Shown piece after piece: positions 5,431-11,820 of a DNA stretch of 21,160 bases. Position numbers and translations under genes: made by a program. The notes under the pieces are model-generated. The model worked only from the letters and a program-made list of their open reading frames with translations, was not told where the DNA came from and ran no database searches. Where the stretch lies: IMG/VR virus record IMGVR_UViG_3300033233_000183, positions 1-21,160 of that record. One strand, 5' to 3'. Source of the DNA: a virus. Position 1 is the stretch's first letter. Every line of letters begins with the position of its first letter.

Positions 5431-7592
5431 TAAGCAACTAACTGAATAAACTCCCCCAAGATTTTTTTATTCATTTTTTTAGAATTTAAAGATTTTACAA
5501 AAGCACTCTTGATTTTTGATTTTGTAGCATCTTCTTCTACCTCAAATTCGGTGCTAACGTTTAGAGCATTTGCTGAGAGACCAAAGTAAATGTGATACCC
5601 AGATGAAGTCAGAGAAAAACTCTTCTCCTTTTTCCACCTTGTAGATGCTTTATTAAATTCATCAATACAATGACCAGCATAAGAACGAATAAAATGATTA
5701 GCACTAGAATTTTCAAGAATCCGCATACCGATAAAATTCACAGTAGGAAACTTGTCCCTAAGATTAAGTAAAAGTAAATCGGTAAAAGAATTCATTCTAT
5801 CATTTGTAACTTTGTATACATTTCCAGTTTGACGGTCACGCAAATAAGAACAATCACCGACATAAGAAGATCCCATACGCACAGGAGAATCTTTATCTAA
5901 CCAATCAAGACGAACTTCTCGATAGTAATTCAATTGACCTGCCTCGCCATCAGTCAACACTACACATTGAACTTTTTGAAGTTTATGTTCTTTCTGAAAC
6001 TGTGGAAGAATTTGATGTAAGGTAATAAGTGCCTCATTCAAAGGAGTTCCCGATAGTTGAAGACGAGGAGGAATTGAATAATCACAATAGCTATGCTTTG
6101 ACCAATAATTCACTACACGATAAATATTCTTCATTTGCTGATCAAGAGCAGAATTACGAACTTTGCTAGTAAAGAGATTCATCAGACCAAAAGAATAGTC
6201 AATTATAAACTGATTTTTTTTCTTAATAGCATGTTCTATGGGAGGTAGAGCATGACCATCTTCATTTCTTTCAATTTGAGGATTGTAGTTATTGGTAAAG
6301 GCATAGACTTCAAAGGGAATAGATACTTTACGACAGAACCAAATGAGATTATAAAGTTGCTTGATTGTATCAAGCATTACATTACTCATAGACCCAGACC
6401 AATCAAGAATAAAAACCAGACCATGATTTTTACCGTTTGCAAAGGTAGTTACTTTCTTAAACAAATCCTCCTGATACTTATAGGTATGAAGTTTCGTACA
6501 GTCCAGAACACCCGTCTTAGAAACTGATGCCCGAGCATAGGAGTCTGCTGCCTTACGACATTCAAACTCTTTCACCAGATAATTAACTTCCTTTTGTGCC
6601 GAAGTTTTGAAGTTGGAATAATTTTTATCTACGTCAACAAAAATACCTTCTTCAGCAGGATAGTTTGCCCACGTCTCAGAACAGAGTTTGTGAATTTTTT
6701 CATTTGAAATAATTACACTATCCAGATTGACCTTAGGAATTTCTAGATAAACATTTTCCCGAGTGGTGTTTTCATTCACCAAATTTTTGATTGAATTCTC
6801 AAGAGAACTCATTGTTTTTACATCGGGAGCAGCAGTTTTACCACCTGTATTATCTACAGGAATTTCATCAACTTTTTCACCTTCAGTAGGTTCATCCCCT
6901 TCATTAGGTTTTTGTTCATCTTCACCACTATTATCATCACCATCATCACCAAGTTCAAGTTGATCATCTTGAGGTTGACCTTGATTTCCTGGTTGGGAAT
7001 TTTCGTGACTATCAAATTGGGGAACCTGAGTTTCCTTTTGCTCCTCCTCCTTCACACAATACTTGTAAAGAACTTCGGCAGCAATCAGAGCATCACCAAA
7101 AGTTTCAGCATCACCAATCATATCTACAATTTCCTGTTCCTCTTCATTAAAGGAAAGAGAAAGAAAATTACCAACTTTATAATAAAGATTTACACGATCA
7201 GCAAGATTATACGTATTAGGATCATCATCCCCCACCAGAAAGAAATCATCCTCTTGTAGTTCCTTGTAGGCACCGTAGAAGGTCTTTGCGAGACCCATGT
7301 ATCGACGCTTCATTAATTTCTCTACGCGAGCATCTTCTACAACATTCAAGAACTGCTGAGGAACTTTTACTTGTTCAGTCCAATCTTCATTAGGAGTGTA
7401 GAGGGCATGAGAAACTTCATGTGCAACAAGCATGTCATAAACAGTACTACTTGCCTTTTCCCACCTCGGCAAAGTTAGAACACGAGTATGAACATTGAAG
7501 CAGGCAGTCTCAACCTTCTTGTGTTCCACAATCAGATCTTCCGTTGCCAGAAGTTTGGCGAGCATTCCTTTGACTTCAAAATTTACGGGCAT
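5430..7592 (-). CDS. CobT-like protein: HExxH domain, acidic linker, VWA domain
   Basis: This 720-residue protein has the CobT layout. The N-terminal part (about 1-190) carries RVLTLPRWEKA, then AHEVSHALYTP with HExxH at 58-62, then NVVEDARVEKL (84-93). Remembered CobT sequences have equivalent 'RLP ... H..LH.RYAP ... EQARVEA' segments. Residues about 181-245 are an acidic, low-complexity linker. The C-terminal part is a VWA domain with a complete metal site: DWSGS (397-401), T516 in SGTPLNEA and D548 in LTDGE. In the CobS/CobT family such proteins form a partner for a AAA+ ring, and a CobS-like gene is nearby on the same strand. Unlike CobT as I recall it, the HExxH zinc-metallopeptidase motif is intact, with E86 as a possible third ligand, so it may be a protease or remodelling factor rather than a chelatase subunit. 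It has its own -10 box after a terminator. Confidence 0.85.
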   Translation of the reverse strand: MPVNFEVKGMLAKLLATEDLIVEHKKVETACFNVHTRVLTLPRWEKASSTVYDMLVAHEVSHALYTPNEDWTEQVKVPQQFLNVVEDARVEKLMKRRYMGLAKTFYGAYKELQEDDFFLVGDDDPNTYNLADRVNLYYKVGNFLSLSFNEEEQEIVDMIGDAETFGDALIAAEVLYKYCVKEEEQKETQVPQFDSHENSQPGNQGQPQDDQLELGDDGDDNSGEDEQKPNEGDEPTEGEKVDEIPVDNTGGKTAAPDVKTMSSLENSIKNLVNENTTRENVYLEIPKVNLDSVIISNEKIHKLCSETWANYPAEEGIFVDVDKNYSNFKTSAQKEVNYLVKEFECRKAADSYARASVSKTGVLDCTKLHTYKYQEDLFKKVTTFANGKNHGLVFILDWSGSMSNVMLDTIKQLYNLIWFCRKVSIPFEVYAFTNNYNPQIERNEDGHALPPIEHAIKKKNQFIIDYSFGLMNLFTSKVRNSALDQQMKNIYRVVNYWSKHSYCDYSIPPRLQLSGTPLNEALITLHQILPQFQKEHKLQKVQCVVLTDGEAGQLNYYREVRLDWLDKDSPVRMGSSYVGDCSYLRDRQTGNVYKVTNDRMNSFTDLLLLNLRDKFPTVNFIGMRILENSSANHFIRSYAGHCIDEFNKASTRWKKEKSFSLTSSGYHIYFGLSANALNVSTEFEVEEDATKSKIKSAFVKSLNSKKMNKKILGEFIQLVA

Positions 7593-7617
7593 CTGGGGTT
7601 TTGTGCTTTATGAAAGT

Positions 7618-7623
7618 ATTATA
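7618..7623 (-). promoter_or_regulatory. -10 box upstream of the CobT-like gene
   Basis: TATAAT on the minus strand, 25 bases before the ATG and directly after a terminator-like hairpin. No recognisable -35 box. The TAA stop of the 48-residue ORF lies inside the hexamer. Confidence 0.5.
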
Positions 7624-7765
7624 CAAAAGAACCTCCCTTTTTTGGGGAGGTCATGTGACACTTTTTGAACTGGGCGAGTCTTGCCTTTGCCTGTCGGAGT
7701 GCCTGCGGTTTGAGTTTCCGCTTCTGCTCTTTCCGAGAATGGTGTTGCCAGTTTGGGACTTGCAT
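7619..7765 (-). CDS. small basic protein, 48 residues, GC-rich
   Basis: Starting 11 bases after the gp46 stop, an ATG opens 48 codons beginning MQVPNWQHHSRKEQKRKLKP and continuing through a Lys/Arg/Gln-rich, probably helical stretch to residue about 35. The bases 7661-7760 have 53 G+C in 100, well above the AT-rich flanks, so the stretch is not ordinary intergenic DNA of this genome. The last ten codons run through the terminator hairpin and the stop codon TAA lies in the -10 box of the next gene. No Shine-Dalgarno sequence is visible; translation could be coupled to gp46. I do not recognise the protein; a small nucleic-acid-binding peptide is plausible. The antisense strand is also open, so coding is not certain. 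Confidence 0.5.
   Translation of the reverse strand: MQVPNWQHHSRKEQKRKLKPQALRQAKARLAQFKKCHMTSPKKGGSFV
7625..7651 (-). terminator. terminator-like hairpin downstream of gp46
   Basis: ACCTCCC pairs with GGGAGGT around a seven-base A-rich loop, followed on the minus strand by TTCTTTTG. It would end transcripts from gp46. It also lies inside the 3' end of the 48-residue ORF. Confidence 0.65.
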
Positions 7766-7776
7766 TTTTCTTATGC

Positions 7777-9492
7777 TTATGGAGATACTATACGAGAAAA
7801 TCCTTTGACTTTTTCAAAACGGTGGACAGTTTCAAATTTGTCCTCAAGTCCGGTCTTATGTGAAATTACAAAAACATTTGCATCCTTAATCACATAACGA
7901 ATAATTTTAAGAAACTCATCAGTTCCAAATCCATCCAGAGAACTATCAAATACTTCATCAAACAAGATAAGATTCGTATGAACTGAATTTTTTAGCTTAG
8001 CAACTTCTCTCCAAGCAAAAACTAAAGCAAGATTTATACGTGCCTTTTCTCCCTCAGAAAAAGATGCATAAGAAAAATCTTCATGAATTGGAGATTGTAT
8101 AGTTTCATCAAATTCTTCATTAAGTTTAAAGTTAATGTAAAAATCCATCATCTGAAGATAACGATTGACTTGCTGGTTGATAAGAGGAAGATACTTTTTA
8201 ATAATCTTCGTTTTTACACCATCATCCTTAAGTAAGGAATAGGCAAAATCATAATGAACTATCTCTTCCTTTTTATCTGAAAGGTCATCAAATGTTTTTT
8301 GAAGATTATCTCTAAACTCTTCTAACTTCTCATTTTCAGTATTTCTATTTTCAAGTTGTTCGGTAATAGTTTGAACTTCAGATTCAAGGTTTCGGATTTG
8401 TCTCTGACTGATTGAAATCCGAGTATTGTTTTGAGAAATCTCATGGTTGAGTTTCGTAATCTCCTTTGATAGTGCTAGAAATTGACGCTCTCGTTCTTGT
8501 TCAAACTTCATAGTCTCCTCAAGTTCCTGAAAACCTTTCTGGAGTTCCTTTGCTTTATTTTGAGCGTCCGCAATTCTATTTAACCGAAACTCCTCTTCAA
8601 TTGCTTGAGTACAAGTAGGGCATACCGTATTTTCACTAAAGAACTTATACTCTTTAGTAATCGTAGATACTTTTTGAGAAATCTTACCCTTAAGATTATT
8701 GAGTTTTCCTAACTTTTCTGCGGCACCAATAACTTCCTCTTGCTCTTTCGTATATTTAAAAATGTCTTCTTCGGTCTTGGCATTCTCGGTCATATAAATA
8801 CCGACTTCAGCATCTAAGTCGGAAATTTTCCGTTTATTGGCATTTATATTAGCATTACCACGATTCTCAAGTTCCTCAATAAAACTCTTCTGCATTTCAA
8901 CCTTATCCTTAAGGTTTTGCTTCTTCAACTCAAGAGATTTTATTTCATCCTTTTTAGTACGAATCTTTTCTTTGATAATAGTGTTCATCGCTGAGAAGAT
9001 GCGTATATCTAGCAGATCCTCGATAACTTCTCTTCGATTAGCAGTTGTCAGTTGCATAAAAGGAACAAAAGTACTGCTTCCAAGAATTACAATCTGGGTA
9101 AAGGATCTATAATTCATTTTCAAAACAGTTTGTTCTAACCATTTCTGCTGATCAAGTGCAGCTGAAGATTGATCTAAAAGAACATTGTTTTTATAAATTT
9201 CAAAAACTGCTGGTTTAATTCCACGAATTACTTTCCATTCAATAGATCCAATTGAAAATTCAATTTCAACTACACAATCTCTTTCATTAATAGAATTTAC
9301 TAATTGTGGTTTATTAATTTTACGAAATGATTTTCCAAACAAAGAAAATGTCAAGGCATCAAGAACAGTAGATTTTCCAGATCCATTAGTCCCTATGATT
9401 AACGCAGTATTATGTTTTATAAAATCAATTTCACTCCATTGATTACCTGTACTTAACAGGTTTTTCCAACGAACTTTTTTAAATAAAATCAC
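7777..9492 (-). CDS. 46: recombination nuclease ATPase subunit (gp46, Rad50/SbcC-like)
   Basis: This 571-residue protein (T4 gp46 is 560) is the SMC-like ATPase of the gp46/47 complex, which resects DNA ends for recombination-dependent replication and host DNA breakdown. Visible are Walker A GTNGSGKS (34-41), coiled-coil segments at about 165-275 and 310-410, a zinc-hook CPTC (291-294) at the tip, the ABC signature SFSEGEKA (477-484), Walker B LILFDE (508-513) and a switch His in VISHK (about 545). The start is supported by GAGGTAA nine bases upstream. It follows the DUF3110-like gene, which in turn overlaps gp47, so the nuclease subunits are expressed from one message. Confidence 0.97.
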   Translation of the reverse strand: MILFKKVRWKNLLSTGNQWSEIDFIKHNTALIIGTNGSGKSTVLDALTFSLFGKSFRKINKPQLVNSINERDCVVEIEFSIGSIEWKVIRGIKPAVFEIYKNNVLLDQSSAALDQQKWLEQTVLKMNYRSFTQIVILGSSTFVPFMQLTTANRREVIEDLLDIRIFSAMNTIIKEKIRTKKDEIKSLELKKQNLKDKVEMQKSFIEELENRGNANINANKRKISDLDAEVGIYMTENAKTEEDIFKYTKEQEEVIGAAEKLGKLNNLKGKISQKVSTITKEYKFFSENTVCPTCTQAIEEEFRLNRIADAQNKAKELQKGFQELEETMKFEQERERQFLALSKEITKLNHEISQNNTRISISQRQIRNLESEVQTITEQLENRNTENEKLEEFRDNLQKTFDDLSDKKEEIVHYDFAYSLLKDDGVKTKIIKKYLPLINQQVNRYLQMMDFYINFKLNEEFDETIQSPIHEDFSYASFSEGEKARINLALVFAWREVAKLKNSVHTNLILFDEVFDSSLDGFGTDEFLKIIRYVIKDANVFVISHKTGLEDKFETVHRFEKVKGFSRIVSP

Positions 9493-9501
9493 AAATTTAC
9501 C

Positions 9502-9768
9502 TCAATAATCTTTTCTTGGTGGAATTATAATGTCTTCTAGGGTGACTACATTGTATTCATAATTGTACATTTCGCAAGTTTTAATTGCAATTTTATCATC
9601 TACTTCAACAACTTCCATCTCTAAAGAATCCTCATCTTCTTCAAGCAACAATGCATATCTTTCAGCATCATCTGATTCTTTGAAAAGTAAAAGAACCTTT
9701 TGTCCAGTGTCTCGTTCAAGAGCATAAGCTCCTTCATCGGTCATTCCTCTAACTGTTAGAATGAACAT
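9502..9768 (-). CDS. DUF3110-like small protein between gp47 and gp46
   Basis: This 88-residue acidic protein starts MFILTVRGMTDEGAYAL. The segments GQKVLLLFKESDDAERYALLLEEDED followed by a beta-strand-like stretch recall DUF3110 (PF11360), a short domain mostly found in cyanobacteria, whose typical motif is 'vvLMFE.eDDA.RYA.lLEAQDFP'. I am working from memory of that pattern. The ATG overlaps the gp47 stop as TAATG, so translation is coupled, and gp46 starts 10 bases after it. The position suggests it accompanies the gp46/47 complex, or is a host-derived regulator carried there. No enzyme motifs are visible. Function unknown. Confidence 0.75.
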   Translation of the reverse strand: MFILTVRGMTDEGAYALERDTGQKVLLLFKESDDAERYALLLEEDEDSLEMEVVEVDDKIAIKTCEMYNYEYNVVTLEDIIIPPRKDY

Positions 9769-10808
9769 TATACCATTTCAGATGCTTCTTTATATATAGT
9801 TTCGAGAATTCCCACCAATTTAGATTTGTCAAGTGCAATTTCACATTCTTCAACATATCTACTTAATGTTGAAAATGTATCCTCAGATTCTTCAGATTCA
9901 AAATTATCATCTATTGAAATTTCAAAATTTTCCACAACCTTCAAGTCATGAACATTTGCTCCATAAAGTTTATCAATAAATTTTTCAAATTGTTTGAGAT
10001 CACTTTTTTTGCGGACAATTACCTTTACAATTTTATTTTCATATTGATCAACATTTAACATCTGGTGCGGTGTATCTTCATAGTAGATATTATAGAACAT
10101 TCTAAAAGTATTATCTACAGCAGTGTGCTCTAAAGTTTCTGTATCGAAAATGTGAAATCCTCTCTTATCATTTACATCATTCCAATAAATTTCATAAGGA
10201 TTGCCCAGATAGAAAATTTTATTATTCGAAGATCTTGTATGATAATGCCCAGAGAAAACTTTTTTAAATTTATCATAAGATTGAGGTTCTCTTCCACAAT
10301 CCATTACATGCCCACGATGACAATAAAACCCATTAAGTTCTAAATGTCCCATGACAACTTCTGCTTTTGACTTTTCAATTATTTTTAAAGTTTTACTTTC
10401 ATTTTCTTGATTAATCCAAGGAACGAATAAAGTATTTAAATTGCCAATACATATTTCTTTCGGATCAGAGTAGACTATTATATTTTCATACTCACGAAGA
10501 AGAAGATCTATTGCATTAACCTGATTTGTATTTTTATAATAAGCATCGTGATTTCCTACGAGTAAGTGAAAATGAATTCCCCTTTCTTTTATAGGGTCAA
10601 AAACATTATTCTTTGCCCAAGAAAGTGCAGAAAAATCAATTCCTTTTCTACTGTCAAACACATCTCCCATGTGAATAACAGTTTTAATTCCTTCTTTGTC
10701 TAAAGTTGGAAAGAATACATCATCATAGAATTTTTTAAAATAGTCATGAAAAATTTTTGAATTTTTACGAGCACCAAAATGAGTATCACTTATAATTGCA
10801 ACTTTCAT
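9768..10808 (-). CDS. 47: recombination nuclease subunit (gp47, Mre11/SbcD-like)
   Basis: This 346-residue protein matches T4 gp47 (339) and is the metal-dependent nuclease of the gp46/47 complex. The calcineurin-type phosphoesterase motifs are all present in order: D8 and H10 in SDTHFG, GDVFDSR (D49), LVGNHD (N86, H87), the H in MGHLELNG, and SGHYHTR. These residues bind the two metal ions. The C-terminal part has an acidic stretch (about residues 295-315) before a final helix that probably contacts gp46. AGGTGAG precedes the ATG by a few bases, overlapping the gp55 stop. The next gene overlaps its stop codon as TAATG. Confidence 0.97.
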   Translation of the reverse strand: MKVAIISDTHFGARKNSKIFHDYFKKFYDDVFFPTLDKEGIKTVIHMGDVFDSRKGIDFSALSWAKNNVFDPIKERGIHFHLLVGNHDAYYKNTNQVNAIDLLLREYENIIVYSDPKEICIGNLNTLFVPWINQENESKTLKIIEKSKAEVVMGHLELNGFYCHRGHVMDCGREPQSYDKFKKVFSGHYHTRSSNNKIFYLGNPYEIYWNDVNDKRGFHIFDTETLEHTAVDNTFRMFYNIYYEDTPHQMLNVDQYENKIVKVIVRKKSDLKQFEKFIDKLYGANVHDLKVVENFEISIDDNFESEESEDTFSTLSRYVEECEIALDKSKLVGILETIYKEASEMV

Positions 10809-10811
10809 TTC

Positions 10812-11312
10812 TCACCTGTTTGTTTTATTATAAATGTTATCTTTGATAGAATTATAGTCACCCATCAGTCCTTGAGTCAAACTATCAATAGTAAACACCT
10901 CAGAAAATCCAGATCTTTCAATAATTTTTGTTTTAATTTCTAACTGCTTTTTTTCTTTTTGAATTCTGCGAAGAAAAGCGTAATAAATGACTTGAGTAAA
11001 ATACGCAAAAGGATTAGTAGACTTTTCAGGATTAAAATTTGTTACACACTGAACACAATTTTCAATTCCGTCACAAACCATGTCGTCTTTAAACATGTAA
11101 TTAACAAAATTTGGTTTAAAGGCAAGGTGATTTGCCATTTTCAAAAAACACTCTCCAATGTAATTACTAAGCATTGGCCTAGGAAGACCAAGTTCCTCTG
11201 CTTTCTTCACTTCTTTTTTATAAACAATAATTGCCTGAAGAAAATCACTATTGTTTACGTAATGTTCTGGTTTTTTCTTTTTTGGCATTGGTAGTAATAC
11301 TGTTGAGGGCAT
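10812..11312 (-). CDS. 55: late-transcription sigma factor (gp55)
   Basis: This 166-residue protein aligns with T4 gp55 (185): YVNNSDFLQAIIVYKKE matches T4 YVNNKELLQAIIDWKTE, and DGIENCVQCVTNFNPEKSTNPFAYFTQ matches T4 [27 protein letters not shown]. It binds host core RNA polymerase and recognises late promoters, consistent with the octamers found before the capsid genes. An ATG eight codons inside (base 11288, MPKKKKPEHYVNN) is an equally plausible start. The protein ends GDYNSIKDNIYNKTNR and lacks the C-terminal hydrophobic SLDFLYE-type peptide with which T4 gp55 contacts the sliding clamp. A sigma70-like promoter lies just upstream and gp47 follows after 3 bases. Confidence 0.95.
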   Translation of the reverse strand: MPSTVLLPMPKKKKPEHYVNNSDFLQAIIVYKKEVKKAEELGLPRPMLSNYIGECFLKMANHLAFKPNFVNYMFKDDMVCDGIENCVQCVTNFNPEKSTNPFAYFTQVIYYAFLRRIQKEKKQLEIKTKIIERSGFSEVFTIDSLTQGLMGDYNSIKDNIYNKTNR

Positions 11313-11335
11313 AATACTTTACTTTTAATCATTAC

Positions 11336-11365
11336 ATCATAGCACAAAATGCAAGTTTTTAGCAA
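11336..11365 (-). promoter_or_regulatory. sigma70-like promoter upstream of gp55
   Basis: On the minus strand TTGCTA (11360-11365), an 18-base spacer and TATGAT (11336-11341) preceded by TGC form a -35 and an extended -10. RNA would start about 17 bases before the first gp55 ATG. It would allow the late sigma factor to be made by unmodified host polymerase. Confidence 0.6.
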
Positions 11366-11396
11366 GCTTGACAGAGGTATCAAATAGTAGTAAAAT

Positions 11397-11410
11397 AACT
11401 CTGTGGAGTT
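11397..11410 (-). terminator. weak hairpin after the 131-residue gene
   Basis: AACTC and GAGTT pair around a four-base loop, followed by ATTTTA on the minus strand. The stem is short, so termination would be partial at best. Confidence 0.3.
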
Positions 11411-11424
11411 TGAAAAATAATATA

Positions 11425-11820
11425 TTAAGAGTTTCTATATAGCTTCTCTAAAGTAGATCTTGCTTCTTTTACTGTACTGATGTATCCCATCTCTTTAGTT
11501 ATTTTCTCATCAATTGATTCATAGTCGTAATCATAATAATAAGCTTTCACAAACTTAGAGTATATTTTAATAGTCTTTGAATCAATTACTTCACTTAATG
11601 TAATTATGTTTTCCATAGGAATCATGTATAAAGTTTCTTCTCCAGTTTTAATCCAAGGTTCTACTCTCACTACGTTTACTCCATGTTGTCTTACCCCATC
11701 ACATTTCATAACTACTGGACAATCTAAAATTAATAAATTTTCATCATCAAGGTAACTGACAGTTGAAAGTATTTCTTCACCGGAAATTAACTTTATAATT
11801 GCTAAAAAATCTTCATTCAT
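11425..11820 (-). CDS. conserved hypothetical protein, possible Sm-like fold, 131 residues
   Basis: The N-terminal 80 residues begin MNEDFLAIIKLISGEEILSTV and continue with alternating hydrophobic strands (LLILDCPVVMK, VNVVRVEPWI, TLYMIPMENIITL). The pattern 'KL-x-SGEEI...V...D...I-L..P.V....' followed by 'W....e...i....Iit' is like small beta-barrel (Sm/SH3-type) proteins that I remember in marine phages and in which the last strand follows an 'l...NI' turn. The C-terminus is a charged helical tail with a YYYDYDYE stretch. Its ATG overlaps the UvsW stop as ATGA, so it is coupled to uvsY-uvsW. An RNA- or DNA-binding role is an inference from fold resemblance only. A 112-base gap containing the gp55 promoter follows. 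Confidence 0.75.
   Translation of the reverse strand: MNEDFLAIIKLISGEEILSTVSYLDDENLLILDCPVVMKCDGVRQHGVNVVRVEPWIKTGEETLYMIPMENIITLSEVIDSKTIKIYSKFVKAYYYDYDYESIDEKITKEMGYISTVKEARSTLEKLYRNS

Noticed and set aside
6912-7259. Plus-strand ORF of 115 codons rich in Ile, Thr and Lys
   Set aside because: Antisense shadow of the acidic linker and N-terminal domain of the CobT-like gene.
3449-7592. Reading the CobS/CobT-like pair simply as cobalamin synthesis genes
   Set aside because: Only the ATPase and VWA partners are here; no chelatase subunit or other B12 gene is visible, and the VWA protein has a peptidase motif.
7601-7897. Plus-strand ORF of 98 codons at the gp46 3' end
   Set aside because: It is antisense to gp46 and to the 48-codon minus-strand ORF, has no promoter or ribosome site, and is Cys/Leu/Phe-rich without family pattern.
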